Assembly: GCF_010906925.1 (NCBI RefSeq)
Contig: NZ_VTVE01000002.1
Location: forward strand, 124,001-188,000
Origin: Pseudobutyrivibrio xylanivorans
GTDB lineage: Bacteria > Bacillota > Clostridia > Lachnospirales > Lachnospiraceae
DNA length: 64,000 nucleotides
Direction of reading: 5' to 3'
How positions within the stretch are numbered: the stretch's first letter is position 1; each line of letters begins with the position of its first letter. The position numbers were made by a program, and so were the translations under genes. Positions 39,128 to 48,536 of the stretch are shown here, piece after piece. The notes beneath the pieces are model-generated. The model worked only from the letters and a program-made list of their open reading frames with translations. It was not told the origin of the DNA and searched no databases.

Positions 39128-41575
39128 TCACTTTTGTAGTTCATCGATAGCTTCCAATGCCTCATCATCCTCTAAATTTATAATATGCATATTTAGAGAA
39201 TCTAGCTTTTTTTGTATCCCCTCTTCATAGGAGAATGTCATTATCTGCTTCATAGTGTTATCAGAAGATTCTGTGTCATGAGCTCGAATGGACATCTTAA
39301 GCATCTCAAGCATTGCGAACAAGTCATCCATGTCCTCAAGCATAGGCTTTTCTGTTTCTGATGCAAGCACATCCATTCTAGCTTTCATATTATCAAGCTC
39401 TTCTAAAAGCACCGGTGTTAGCAGTTTAATTCGTTCAATATCCCCATCTCTTGCAGCAAACTCACACAGCTTAGCAAGTCCACCTAGCCCCACAGCACCA
39501 ATAGTATTTGACATACTTTTTACGCTATGGACCTTAATCCTATAATCTTCAAGAGACTCCCCTGTTTCTATACCATCATAATAACTTAAAATCTGATCTC
39601 GCTCATAATCAATCGAGTCATAATAATCAACTGCCGTCTGATATACCATATTAGAATCTGGGAAATGTAAAAGTGCATAATCCCAGTCAATTCCCTCTAT
39701 ATCAGGTAGCTCTATCTTTTTCGAGCGATTCTTTCTAGCCTCATCCTTAGCATCTGGCTCATGATATTCAAGCAAATGCTCCGGTAGAAAATCTCTTATC
39801 ATCTTCTCAAGCTGCGCTGGAACAATTGGCTTTGAAAGGAATCCATGAAAACCAGTTGTTAAATATCTTTCCTTTGCTCCCGCAATAGCATTTGCAGTAA
39901 GTGCTATAACTGGTGTACCAAGACATTTATTGCCTTCTAGTGTGGCCATAGCCCTAAATGTCTCTATACCGTCCATCCCCGGCATCATATGATCAAGGAA
40001 AATCATATCAAAATGCTCTTCTCTAATCAGACGAAGACACTCAGCACCGCTATCGGCCTCTGTAATCTGTACTCTTGAATCCTTAAGCAATGCCACAAAA
40101 ACCTTACGGTTCATTGTGTTGTCATCAACAACTAAGAACTTTGCATTTGGCGCCTCAAAGCTTGTGCTATATTCATAGTTGGCTGTAATCTGCTTAAGTT
40201 TCTGCTGAAAATCCCCTATCGGCTCTGGATCCATAATTTCCTGCCTAATTGTAAAAGAAAAAGTAGAACCCTCACCGTATACACTCTGAACATGAAGTGT
40301 GCTACCCATCATCTTTAAAAGATTTTGAGTAATAGTCATTCCAAGCCCTGCGCCTTCGATATTTCTATTTCTATTGACCTCAAGTCGCTCAAAGGATTCA
40401 AACATACGCTTGATATCCTCTTGCTTGATGCCAATTCCTGTATCGCTCACCTCAAATGTCAAATCTACAAAACCATCATCTGTCTTGGTAGAATAAGCTG
40501 CAATAGAAATATATCCGTCTTGAGTATATTTTACCGCATTTGTAATTATATTTGTTAAAATTTGTTTAATTCTGATATCATCGCCAATCATATTGCACGG
40601 GATATCAGAAGAAATATTAAGGCGAATCTCTAAATTCTTTTCCTTAGCTCTCAAGGTTACATTATTAAGCACATCATGCATCATGCTCATAAATGCGTAT
40701 TCACCCATAACTATGCCCATCTTACCGGACTCAATCTTTGTGATATCAAGTATGTCATTAATCAGTGACAGCAAATTCTGAGATGCTGTTTTAATATCAA
40801 GAGCATACTCCTCAACCACCTTTTCAGATGTCTCTCTAAGAATCATCTCATCCATACCCATGATAGTGTTAATTGGAGTTCTGATTTCATGAGACATGTT
40901 TGCCAGGAAATTACTCTTAGCCTCTGTAGCAGACTGAGCCATTTTCTCAGCTTTCTTAGCCTGAAGAGTTTTTTCCAAAAGATCGTCATTGTTAATAGAT
41001 GCCTGCTTGTAGAGCTTAACGTATACACTTTTTTGGAATTTAACAATTGCTCCTATTGCAAGTGAGCTAACCAAAAGAGACTGAATCGTATCAAAGAAAA
41101 CACTCTCTTTTGAATCTAAAGCAATTACATATTCAGGGTGATAATAAGAAACCACATAGCAACCTATGATAATAGCTATGTCAGTAAGTAACATAAAGAC
41201 AAAATCCATGCCATCTAAAAGCATGAATATGAAAATAATTCCCATAGAGAACCAGCAGACCATACCAGAGTTGATGCCACCAGTAACGAAGAACATAACA
41301 GGGAATAGGCCAATAGCAACCACAAAGCAAACTGCAATCATGCTATTCTTCAGTCGATTTCTGCAGTTGGCCATATAAATGCAAACAACATCCATAACAA
41401 CAGCTACAACAATAACTGCTGTAAGAATGCCTGAAAGGCCATTTACAATATTAAAAGGCACAGTAATAACACCACCAGCACAGCCTACAATAGTGATTAT
41501 ATTAAAGAGGACTAATTCGGTGGGGAGATCTGGCCCAAAAAAGCGTTTATTAAACTCAATAAATTTCTTCAACAC
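39128..41575 (-). CDS. Hybrid sensor histidine kinase with Hpt domain
   Basis: An 815-aa protein: about six transmembrane helices (19-190) with little outside, HisKA with His229 (NMSHEIRTPIN), HATPase (G1 SDTGIGI, G2 GAGLGMTI), a receiver domain with Asp528 (MIFLDHMMPGMDG) and a C-terminal Hpt domain with His683 (VHSVKSMSNTIG). It thus carries three of the four steps of a His-Asp-His-Asp relay; the fourth is the downstream twin receiver. The start is taken as GTG, which has GAGG seven bases upstream; a TTG next to it and an earlier ATG are alternatives. The signal is unknown. Confidence 0.9.
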   Translation of the reverse strand: MLKKFIEFNKRFFGPDLPTELVLFNIITIVGCAGGVITVPFNIVNGLSGILTAVIVVAVVMDVVCIYMANCRNRLKNSMIAVCFVVAIGLFPVMFFVTGGINSGMVCWFSMGIIFIFMLLDGMDFVFMLLTDIAIIIGCYVVSYYHPEYVIALDSKESVFFDTIQSLLVSSLAIGAIVKFQKSVYVKLYKQASINNDDLLEKTLQAKKAEKMAQSATEAKSNFLANMSHEIRTPINTIMGMDEMILRETSEKVVEEYALDIKTASQNLLSLINDILDITKIESGKMGIVMGEYAFMSMMHDVLNNVTLRAKEKNLEIRLNISSDIPCNMIGDDIRIKQILTNIITNAVKYTQDGYISIAAYSTKTDDGFVDLTFEVSDTGIGIKQEDIKRMFESFERLEVNRNRNIEGAGLGMTITQNLLKMMGSTLHVQSVYGEGSTFSFTIRQEIMDPEPIGDFQQKLKQITANYEYSTSFEAPNAKFLVVDDNTMNRKVFVALLKDSRVQITEADSGAECLRLIREEHFDMIFLDHMMPGMDGIETFRAMATLEGNKCLGTPVIALTANAIAGAKERYLTTGFHGFLSKPIVPAQLEKMIRDFLPEHLLEYHEPDAKDEARKNRSKKIELPDIEGIDWDYALLHFPDSNMVYQTAVDYYDSIDYERDQILSYYDGIETGESLEDYRIKVHSVKSMSNTIGAVGLGGLAKLCEFAARDGDIERIKLLTPVLLEELDNMKARMDVLASETEKPMLEDMDDLFAMLEMLKMSIRAHDTESSDNTMKQIMTFSYEEGIQKKLDSLNMHIINLEDDEALEAIDELQK

Positions 41576-41631
41576 TAACCCGCCTCTATCATTATTTCCA
41601 CATATCTTTATATGCATAAAGCTCTAATTTA

Positions 41632-41660
41632 ACTATAATTTAAACCTTTTAAATTAACAA
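41632..41660 (-). promoter_or_regulatory. Promoter of the histidine kinase operon
   Basis: Minus-strand TTGTTA (41655-41660), 17-base spacer, TATAGT (41632-41637). Confidence 0.65.
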
Positions 41661-41706
41661 GAAAATAGACGGATTTAATCATGAATTTTCTGTGATTTTC
41701 AAGCTT

Positions 41707-42381
41707 TTAGATGTTATCTATCTGCCAATCAATTGGCTCAAGGCCCTTTGACTTTAAAAACTCATTAGCCTGACTAAAATGCTTGCATCCAAAGAAACCT
41801 CTATAGGCAGAAAGAGGGCTTGGATGAGGTGCCTTTAAAATCAAATGATTTGGGTTATTAAGCTTGGCACATTTTTTAGCTGCTGGAGAGCCCCAAAGTA
41901 AGAAAACTATAGGTCTATCCTGCTTGTTAAGCACATCAATAGCAGCATCTGTAAACTGCTCCCAGCCAATACCTGCGTGGCTTGCTGCCTGATGGGCACG
42001 TACCGTAAGTACGTTATTGAGCATCAGAACGCCCTGTCGAGCCCACTTTTCAAGATATCCATTATTAGGGATACTGCAGCCCAAATCATCATGAAGTTCC
42101 TTATAGATATTCACAAGGGATGGTGGTGTCTTTACCCCTGGCTTCACAGAAAAGCAAAGTCCATGAGCTTGACCTGGCTCATGATATGGGTCCTGGCCTA
42201 TAATTACCACCTTCACCTCTGAAAGAGGTGTGAAATCAAAGGCATTAAAAATATCATCAGCAGGTGGATATACCGTCTGCTCATGATACTCCTTTTTTAC
42301 CTTCAAATATAAATCCTTGTAATAAGGCTTTTTAAACTCTGGAGCTAATGGCTCCAGCCAATCATTACTAATAGCTGACAA
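41707..42381 (-). CDS. ung: Uracil-DNA glycosylase
   Basis: A 224-aa family 1 UDG: water-activating loop GQDPYHEPGQAHGLCFSV (about 62-79), LLWGSPA (about 162), and the intercalation loop APHPSPLSAYRGFFGC. It removes U from DNA. It follows niaR by 43 bases, so it may be co-transcribed with the nad operon, though no function links them. Confidence 0.96.
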   Translation of the reverse strand: MSAISNDWLEPLAPEFKKPYYKDLYLKVKKEYHEQTVYPPADDIFNAFDFTPLSEVKVVIIGQDPYHEPGQAHGLCFSVKPGVKTPPSLVNIYKELHDDLGCSIPNNGYLEKWARQGVLMLNNVLTVRAHQAASHAGIGWEQFTDAAIDVLNKQDRPIVFLLWGSPAAKKCAKLNNPNHLILKAPHPSPLSAYRGFFGCKHFSQANEFLKSKGLEPIDWQIDNI

Positions 42382-42424
42382 TTTTAAACTCCTCTTAATC
42401 TAACTAAGCGAGTTACGCTCTCAA

Positions 42425-42955
42425 TTATTTTAAAATCCAATCATCAAGGGGCAACCAGTATCCCTTTTGTTTCAGCTCCTGCTCGATGATATCCAGTGCC
42501 TCCTCACTATCTGCACTGATTGTGTGATAGTGGTAGCCACTGGTAGCAGAGCTAAGGGACTTTGATTTACCTGATTTGATAGCCTCCATAAATTCCTTAG
42601 CATCCAATCTAGAATGCACATTAAGTGGCGCCTCAAGACGATTATAGTATCTGTGATTAATAATGATATTATCAGCTGAGCCTCCATTGTCCACAATTGT
42701 AAAAAGCTCATCTAAAATCTCATCATCAGTATGACGACATTTTATCACACGTGAACACTTTTTGTTATCCGTATTTACGATATAGCCTCTGTTAGTAGAA
42801 ATAATATCTATACCGTTAGCTCTAAGTAAAGCAATATCTGTCACAACAACCTGACGACTTACATTAAGCTTGGCAGCAAGGGCAGTCCCTGATACCGGCT
42901 TGTCCGATTCACTGACCAGCTCTATTAATCTCTGTCTTCGAGTTTGTCCGTCCAT
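42425..42955 (-). CDS. niaR: Niacin-responsive repressor NiaR
   Basis: A 176-aa regulator: N-terminal HTH_11 (about 6-50, RLIELVSESDKPVSGTALAAKLNVSRQVVVTDI) and a C-terminal 3H domain with the histidines of NHRYYNR, NVHSRL and GYHYH that bind metal and niacin. NiaR represses NAD synthesis or niacin uptake genes when niacin is present. It is encoded with nadA, nadB and nadC, fitting self-regulated control of de novo NAD synthesis. Confidence 0.92.
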   Translation of the reverse strand: MDGQTRRQRLIELVSESDKPVSGTALAAKLNVSRQVVVTDIALLRANGIDIISTNRGYIVNTDNKKCSRVIKCRHTDDEILDELFTIVDNGGSADNIIINHRYYNRLEAPLNVHSRLDAKEFMEAIKSGKSKSLSSATSGYHYHTISADSEEALDIIEQELKQKGYWLPLDDWILK

Positions 42956-42963
42956 GGCTCCTC

Positions 42964-43815
42964 CTATACTGCGTGTAAGTTCTTCATTGAGATATCAAGG
43001 ATTGGTGCAGAATGTGTAAGCGCACCGCTTGATACATAATCAACTCCACTATCGATAATATTCTTGATATTCTCTTTTGTAACATTGCCTGAGCACTCTG
43101 TCTGGGCTCTGCCATCGATGATTTCAACAGCCTTTTTCATTGTATTAACATCCATATTATCAAGCATGATAATATCAGCGCCAGCCTCTACAGCTTCCTT
43201 AACCTGCTCAAGTGTCTCTGTTTCGATTTCGATTTTTCTAACAAATGGTGCATATGCCTTTGCCATTTCAATTGCCTTTGTGATTGAACCAGCAGCACCA
43301 ATGTGATTGTCCTTTAAAAGAATTCCATCTGAAAGATTGTAACGATGATTCTGACCGCCACCGCACTTTACAGCATACTTCTCAAAAATACGCATGTTAG
43401 GTGTAGTCTTTCTTGTATCAAGAAGAACTGTCTTGCTTCCCTTAAGAAGTGATGCCACCTGATTTGTGTATGTAGCGATACCGCTCATTCTCTGGAGATA
43501 ATTAAGGGCAACTCTCTCACCTGAAAGCAATACTCTGATATCGCCCTTTACCTTGGCCATAAGCTCGCCTTTTTTAACTGCATCTCCATCATTAACATAT
43601 TTTTCAACGATTGTATTCTCATCTAATATCTTGAATACTCTCTCGTATACATCCATTCCACAGATGATTCCATCTTCCTTACAGATGAGATCAACCTCTC
43701 CTGCCTGGTCGCTTGGCATTACAGAATTAGTAGAAACGTCCTCGCTTGATATATCCTCTTTAAGAGCCATTCTGATAAGCTCGTCTGCGTTAAGTGTCAT
43801 TGTTATGTTATTCAT
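42964..43815 (-). CDS. nadC: Nicotinate-nucleotide pyrophosphorylase (carboxylating)
   Basis: A 283-aa QPRTase: KEDISSEDVSTNS, ALNYLQRMSGIATYT, LDTRKTTPNMRIFEKYAVKCGGGQNHRYNLSDGILLKDNH and the strand ending SSGALTHSAPILDISM. It converts quinolinate and PRPP to nicotinate mononucleotide. TAATG overlap with nadB. Confidence 0.96.
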   Translation of the reverse strand: MNNITMTLNADELIRMALKEDISSEDVSTNSVMPSDQAGEVDLICKEDGIICGMDVYERVFKILDENTIVEKYVNDGDAVKKGELMAKVKGDIRVLLSGERVALNYLQRMSGIATYTNQVASLLKGSKTVLLDTRKTTPNMRIFEKYAVKCGGGQNHRYNLSDGILLKDNHIGAAGSITKAIEMAKAYAPFVRKIEIETETLEQVKEAVEAGADIIMLDNMDVNTMKKAVEIIDGRAQTECSGNVTKENIKNIIDSGVDYVSSGALTHSAPILDISMKNLHAV

Positions 43816-45122
43816 TATATTGCCTCCTTTGCGGCTCTAAGTTTTTCTTCTTTTTCAATCTCGCCCATGACCATAGCGTGGTAGTATTCCATAATAGATG
43901 GCAAATCCTCATAACCATCCATATTTACTAGATTATCAAAATCTACTGGCTTTTTAAAGGAATCCGTATTTGCGATATCATGTGCTGCTCGCTTTGCAAA
44001 TACAAGACTCTCCAAAAGAGAATTACTAGCAAGTCTATTTCGACCATGTACACCATTGCAGCTTGTCTCTCCTACTGCATAAAGCTGCTCCATTGTAGTC
44101 TTAGAATCCTTGTCTACGTATATTCCGCCCATGAAATAATGCTGAGCTGGAACTACTGGCACATAGTCTGTAAGTGGGTCATATCCGGCTTCCTTACATC
44201 TCTGATAAATATTAGGAAAATGATTAAGTATCTCTTCCTTTGGAATAGGTGAAAAATCAAGCCATACATGGTCAGTGCCCTGTTCCTTCATCTTGTCAAA
44301 TATAGCCTTACTAACCACGTCTCTAGGCTGTAATTCATCTGTAAATCGATTGCCATCCTTATCTCTAAGAACCGCTCCCTCGCCTCTAACAGACTCTGAA
44401 ATCAAGAAGCTTCGACCGCCCTGCTTAGTATAAAGTGTAGTAGGGTGAATCTGCACATAATCGCAGTTCTCAAGTCTAACATTATGATACATGGCAAGGG
44501 CCAGTGCATCTCCTGAAATATGGCGATAGTTTGTAGAATGCTGATATACTCCTCCAAGTCCGCCGCAGGCCAGTACTGTAACATCAGCCTGAATAGCAGT
44601 GGTCTTGCCATCCATATCTGCAACTACGATACCATAGCAAACATTGTCCTGACACACCCAATCTACCATAGTAGTGTGAGCCATCAAAGTAATGTTCTCT
44701 CGCTCCTTAGCTCTAGCTAAAAGCTTGCTTGTGATTTCCTTGCCAGTGATATCTGCATGGAAAAGAATTCTATTATTTGAATGAGCACCTTCCTTCGTAA
44801 ATACGAACTGGCCATCCTTTTTCTCAAACTCTACACCAAGCTCAACCAAATCCCCAATAACATCTTGGGAACTCTTAATCATTATTTCAACAGATTCCTT
44901 GCGATTCTCATAATGACCTGCTCGCATGGTATCCTCAAAGTATGCATCATAATCGTCATCATCTCTGAGCATACAAATACCACCTTGAGCCAAAAATGAA
45001 TCGCAGCCCTCTAAAGCATCTTTTGAAATGCACAGTATTTTTTTATCCTGTGGTAAGCTAAGTGCACAAAACAATCCTGCTACACCGCTACCAACAATTA
45101 CTACATCATATTTTGTATCCAT
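43815..45122 (-). CDS. nadB: L-aspartate oxidase
   Basis: A 435-aa flavoprotein: FAD fold DVVIVGSGVAGLFCALSL (about 6-23), FLAQGGICM, HADITGKEI and the tail VGETSCNGVHGRNRLASNSLLESLVFA. It makes iminoaspartate for NadA. It is about 100 residues shorter than E. coli NadB, lacking much of the C-terminal helical domain, as in many Firmicutes. The ATG of MDTKYDVVI is chosen, 13 bases after nadA. Confidence 0.94.
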   Translation of the reverse strand: MDTKYDVVIVGSGVAGLFCALSLPQDKKILCISKDALEGCDSFLAQGGICMLRDDDDYDAYFEDTMRAGHYENRKESVEIMIKSSQDVIGDLVELGVEFEKKDGQFVFTKEGAHSNNRILFHADITGKEITSKLLARAKERENITLMAHTTMVDWVCQDNVCYGIVVADMDGKTTAIQADVTVLACGGLGGVYQHSTNYRHISGDALALAMYHNVRLENCDYVQIHPTTLYTKQGGRSFLISESVRGEGAVLRDKDGNRFTDELQPRDVVSKAIFDKMKEQGTDHVWLDFSPIPKEEILNHFPNIYQRCKEAGYDPLTDYVPVVPAQHYFMGGIYVDKDSKTTMEQLYAVGETSCNGVHGRNRLASNSLLESLVFAKRAAHDIANTDSFKKPVDFDNLVNMDGYEDLPSIMEYYHAMVMGEIEKEEKLRAAKEAI

Positions 45123-45135
45123 ATCTTTATTACCT

Positions 45136-46044
45136 TTATTTAGCAAGCTCTAACATACGAGCAAGTGGCTTGAGTGACTTTTCTCTCTTCTCATCACTAA
45201 CTTCCACTACACCTGTATTATCTCTGAGACAATCTCTTACTTTCTCAAGTGTGACCTTTTTCATATTTGGACAAATCTGAACTCCACCTGCAGAGAAAAA
45301 TGTCTTGTCAGGATTGTTCTTCTTAAGCTGGTAAAGCACACCAAGCTCAGTAGAAATAATGAATTCCTTTTTATCTGACTTTGTAGCATAGTCGATGATT
45401 CCCGAAGTGCTGCCAATATAGTCTGCAAGCTCAAGAACATCCAATGTACACTCTGGATGGATAAGTACCTCAGCCTCTGGATGTGACTCCTTAGCACGGC
45501 TAACCATATCAGCTGTAACGGCCTTATGAACGTGGCAGAATCCATCGTTGAAGATGAAGTTCTTCTCAGGTACCTTCTCAGCAATATATCTTCCTAAATT
45601 CTCATCTGGAATAAAGAAAATATTTTTATTAGGCAATGCCTTAACAATCTTCATAGCATTGGCAGAAGTAACACACACATCCGAATGCATCTTAAGCTCT
45701 GCAGTAGAATTGATATAGCAAACAACAGCCACATCATCATACTCCTTGCGAACTTCCTCGATACGCTCAATCTCTGCCATATGAGCCATAGGACAATCTG
45801 CATTAGCATCAGGCATAAGCACTGTCTTCTCAGGATTTAAAATCTTGGCCGACTCGCCCATAAACTTAACACCAGCAAATACAATGGTGCTCTCCTCGAG
45901 TCCCACTGCAACCTTTGCCAGATAATAGCTATCGCCAATATAATCCGCTATCGCCTGTACCTCATCATTCACATAGTAGTGTGCCAGCACCACTGCGTTC
46001 TTTTCTTTCTTTAGCTTCTCTATCTCTTGTACAAGTTCGTTCAT
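45136..46044 (-). CDS. nadA: Quinolinate synthase
   Basis: A 302-aa 4Fe-4S enzyme in the three-domain fold: LAHYYVNDEVQAIADYIGDS, FAGVKFMGESAKIL, CPMA with Cys near 83, YINSTAELK, VCVTSANA, and the last cluster Cys in VQICPNMKKVTLE. It makes quinolinate from iminoaspartate and DHAP. GGGAGA precedes the ATG chosen. First gene of nadA-nadB-nadC-niaR-ung. Confidence 0.95.
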   Translation of the reverse strand: MNELVQEIEKLKKEKNAVVLAHYYVNDEVQAIADYIGDSYYLAKVAVGLEESTIVFAGVKFMGESAKILNPEKTVLMPDANADCPMAHMAEIERIEEVRKEYDDVAVVCYINSTAELKMHSDVCVTSANAMKIVKALPNKNIFFIPDENLGRYIAEKVPEKNFIFNDGFCHVHKAVTADMVSRAKESHPEAEVLIHPECTLDVLELADYIGSTSGIIDYATKSDKKEFIISTELGVLYQLKKNNPDKTFFSAGGVQICPNMKKVTLEKVRDCLRDNTGVVEVSDEKREKSLKPLARMLELAK

Positions 46045-46082
46045 ACAATATCTCCCTTTACTTCTAAAAAAATATTTAACAC

Positions 46083-46111
46083 ATTCTAGCACATGTAAAG
46101 TCTACTGACAA
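46083..46111 (-). promoter_or_regulatory. nadA promoter
   Basis: Minus-strand TTGTCA (46106-46111), 17-base spacer, TAGAAT (46083-46088). Confidence 0.65.
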
Positions 46112-46114
46112 GAC
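46100..46114. promoter_or_regulatory. Candidate NiaR operator at nadA
   Basis: GTCT-N7-AGAC inverted repeat overlapping the -35 box of nadA. The location suits a repressor and niaR is in the operon, but the match to known NiaR sites is only partial. Confidence 0.3.
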
Positions 46115-46176
46115 AGTTGTAAATACAAAAAAGAGAGCAGGCTCTTCCTGCTCTCTTAAGATTTGTTTACAACTGT
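46113..46176 (-). terminator. Terminator after the TSCPD gene, inside an outer inverted repeat
   Basis: Inner stem AAGAGAGCAGG (46131-46141) with CCTGCTCTCTT (46147-46157) followed on the minus strand by TTTTTTG. It is enclosed by a perfect 11-bp outer repeat ACAGTTGTAAA (46113-46123) / TTTACAACTGT (46166-46176). Confidence 0.85.
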
Positions 46177-46177
46177 G

Positions 46178-46429
46178 TTATTTGGCAAGCGCTTGTTCGA
46201 TGCCCTTAGCCAGCTGGTCGGCGCAGCTTGTGCCCTTCATGCCGCAGAGGTTGCCCTTAAGGATGTCTACGGTGTTTGATGCGTCAGCGCCCTCAAGAAG
46301 CTTGCTGATTGCCTTGGTGTTGCCGTCACAACCGCCAGTGAATTTTACGTTGTGAAGCTTGCCGTCTTCGATTTCGAAGTCAATCTGACGTGCACATACG
46401 CCCTTTGGTACGAATGTATACTTTTCCAT
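46178..46429 (-). CDS. TSCPD-domain protein (TIGR03905 type)
   Basis: An 83-aa protein with the TSCPD fold: CARQIDFEIEDGKLHNVKFTGGCDGNTKAI and GTSCADQLAKGIEQAL, where the cysteines of GGC and GTSC are conserved. The same domain occurs at the end of ribonucleotide reductases; the free-standing form is common in clostridia and uncharacterised. It follows the acyltransferase gene by 11 bases. Confidence 0.88.
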   Translation of the reverse strand: MEKYTFVPKGVCARQIDFEIEDGKLHNVKFTGGCDGNTKAISKLLEGADASNTVDILKGNLCGMKGTSCADQLAKGIEQALAK

Positions 46430-46440
46430 TGTTACTCCTT

Positions 46441-47592
46441 TTATTTTTTAATGAATAGCCACTTTGATTTTACAATCAACTTTTTAAGAATAGTATATAC
46501 GATGTAGGCAACTAATCCTACAACAAATACTCCAAGAGTCCATGTTAATAGCTTTACAAGGAATCCTGTGGTGTCATTGTAGAGAAGAGTTGGCCAGTCC
46601 TGGGTCTGCCATATACTATATGCAAGTCCATTGTCGTGGATAAGATATATCATGAATGTTGCCTGGGCAATCCTGTTGATGAGCCCAATTGATGGGATTG
46701 TAATCCTGCGAGCGAGCTCAAATAGACATATTCCAATGATTACAACCATCACACTGAAATTCTCATAGCGAGGAATAGACTGGATGAATTCTAACTCTGT
46801 TAGATTCTGAGTAGCCATAGTGTCATAGTAGGTGTCTATTTTGCCTATTACGTTGTTGTAGTAGGAAAGGCCTATAATTACATTAGCAAGCACTATGAGA
46901 AGCAGGAATACATAGCCTCTCACCTTTTTAAACGGGTCGTATTTTTTAATGTAGCCGGCAAGGGCATATAAAAATACTCCGATGAATACGGTTCTAAGGC
47001 CACTTGCCAAATCATCTAAAAGCTTGCCTGACCAGCCTAGCTCAGTCACTGCAAATATAGCAAGCAAAAATCCAACATACTGCTTTTGTGTAAGTTTAGC
47101 TAGATATTTATTTAAAAACATAAAAGCTATAAGGATAATGATGAAGTAGTAGCCAACGAACCATGACATCTTGTTGAAGTACTGGATTTTGATGTAGCTT
47201 ATCATGTTCTCAGATAAGAACTGACTCTTGCATGAATACCAGATAAAAAATGAGGACGCCAACACTAATGTGACAGCCGCAAAAAATAGCTGGGATATAA
47301 GCTTCTTGGATACCTTTAACATGTCTATCTCTCGGTCTGCTAGGAAGTATCCTGATATCATAATAAATATTGCATTGCCCACAAGTCCAAGAGGCATCAT
47401 AAGAGCTAGCATAAGTAACTGGCTGTAGAAATCCGGTGTGCTAAACCAGCCATTCTGTAGTCTCTCAATTGATGCGGCGTTGCTTATCTGAATGTTAACG
47501 CAATGGATGATAATGTGATAACAAATTATCATAAGCATAGCTATAATTCTAAGTAGTTCTATATTAGACTGTCGTCCGCTTTTATTTTCCAT
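46441..47592 (-). CDS. Acyltransferase-3 family membrane protein
   Basis: A 383-aa protein with about ten transmembrane helices and the acyltransferase-3 opening NIELLRIIAMLMIICYH, where the His is the conserved catalytic residue, then NAIFIMISGYFL. Such enzymes acylate sugars of surface polymers. It is not part of the cluster at 54-60 kb. Substrate unknown. Confidence 0.85.
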   Translation of the reverse strand: MENKSGRQSNIELLRIIAMLMIICYHIIIHCVNIQISNAASIERLQNGWFSTPDFYSQLLMLALMMPLGLVGNAIFIMISGYFLADREIDMLKVSKKLISQLFFAAVTLVLASSFFIWYSCKSQFLSENMISYIKIQYFNKMSWFVGYYFIIILIAFMFLNKYLAKLTQKQYVGFLLAIFAVTELGWSGKLLDDLASGLRTVFIGVFLYALAGYIKKYDPFKKVRGYVFLLLIVLANVIIGLSYYNNVIGKIDTYYDTMATQNLTELEFIQSIPRYENFSVMVVIIGICLFELARRITIPSIGLINRIAQATFMIYLIHDNGLAYSIWQTQDWPTLLYNDTTGFLVKLLTWTLGVFVVGLVAYIVYTILKKLIVKSKWLFIKK

Positions 47593-47666
47593 AATTTCTC
47601 CTTACAAAAAATCCTCTACAATTATACATACTATGCCCCAAAAATCCTATGTTAATTCATAACAAA

Positions 47667-47692
47667 AAGGACCAGCTAATCAGCCAGTCCTT
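47667..47692 (-). terminator. Terminator after the YARHG gene
   Basis: AAGGACCAGC pairs with GCCAGTCCTT (one bulge), followed on the minus strand by TTTTTGTT. Confidence 0.8.
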
Positions 47693-47710
47693 CTACAAAA
47701 CACATTATCC

Positions 47711-48448
47711 TTACATAGTGTCAAGCTCATTTAATATATCTAGATTTTTAACCTCAGTTTCACTAAATACACTTTCAGAAAAATCAGCAGGCATAACAGA
47801 TGGGTTGTACCAAATGTAGCACATGAAATAGTTGTATAAATCCTGATCCTTGAAAGAATATCCATGACGAGCATAAATTTCGTTTTTGGCAGCATGTATT
47901 GCCTCTGGGCTCATGCCCTCGAAATCTGCTGCAGTGTATATCTTTTTATCGGTGTCAAACATGTGCATAGACTGCCATGCCACATCTGTCACACCTCTTT
48001 TAGATTCCCAAAAGCTATTTACAACTGAAGCGTATTTTGTACTAGAAATATAACTGCTACGCTCTGATATGGCAGCATCAATCTCTTCATTTGACCAATC
48101 TGCCACCTCATCTGCAACGCCAGTATATTCTGCAGGTGAATCGCTTACACCCTCAACTACTTCGATTACAACATCTGCGTCAGGATCGTCTGCTGGCAAT
48201 CCCTCGCCATTGACCTCTTCAGTGCCCTCAACTATCGGAGCCTCAGCTCCCTTCTTGCTCACTTCCAAGGATTTCGGCTTGTTCAATGTGTGGAATGTAA
48301 GGAATGCAGCCAATACACCCACTGCAATTGAAACTAATCCTTCAATGGTCCATCTTTTAACATTAGGCTTAGCCCACAATCTAGCGAAAAACTCTTTTAT
48401 AGAGCTAAAAGTTTCTACAACTTTTTTTGGATCTCTAATATCTTTCAT
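47711..48448 (-). CDS. YARHG-domain exported protein
   Basis: A 245-aa protein with a cytoplasmic N-terminus, one transmembrane helix (about 36-53), an acidic linker (EGTEEVNGEGLPADDPDADV) and a C-terminal YARHG domain: AKNEIYARHGYSFKDQDLYNYF (about 185-206). YARHG proteins are extracellular and uncharacterised, often attached to the cell surface. Single gene. Confidence 0.82.
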   Translation of the reverse strand: MKDIRDPKKVVETFSSIKEFFARLWAKPNVKRWTIEGLVSIAVGVLAAFLTFHTLNKPKSLEVSKKGAEAPIVEGTEEVNGEGLPADDPDADVVIEVVEGVSDSPAEYTGVADEVADWSNEEIDAAISERSSYISSTKYASVVNSFWESKRGVTDVAWQSMHMFDTDKKIYTAADFEGMSPEAIHAAKNEIYARHGYSFKDQDLYNYFMCYIWYNPSVMPADFSESVFSETEVKNLDILNELDTM

Positions 48449-48536
48449 ACACTTTTCTTCCCTTTTTTGCGTTATTTATTATTTTCTTACAGTATAACAC
48501 AATTGTTACGTTTTGTTGATGTTTGTTACATTTTTA

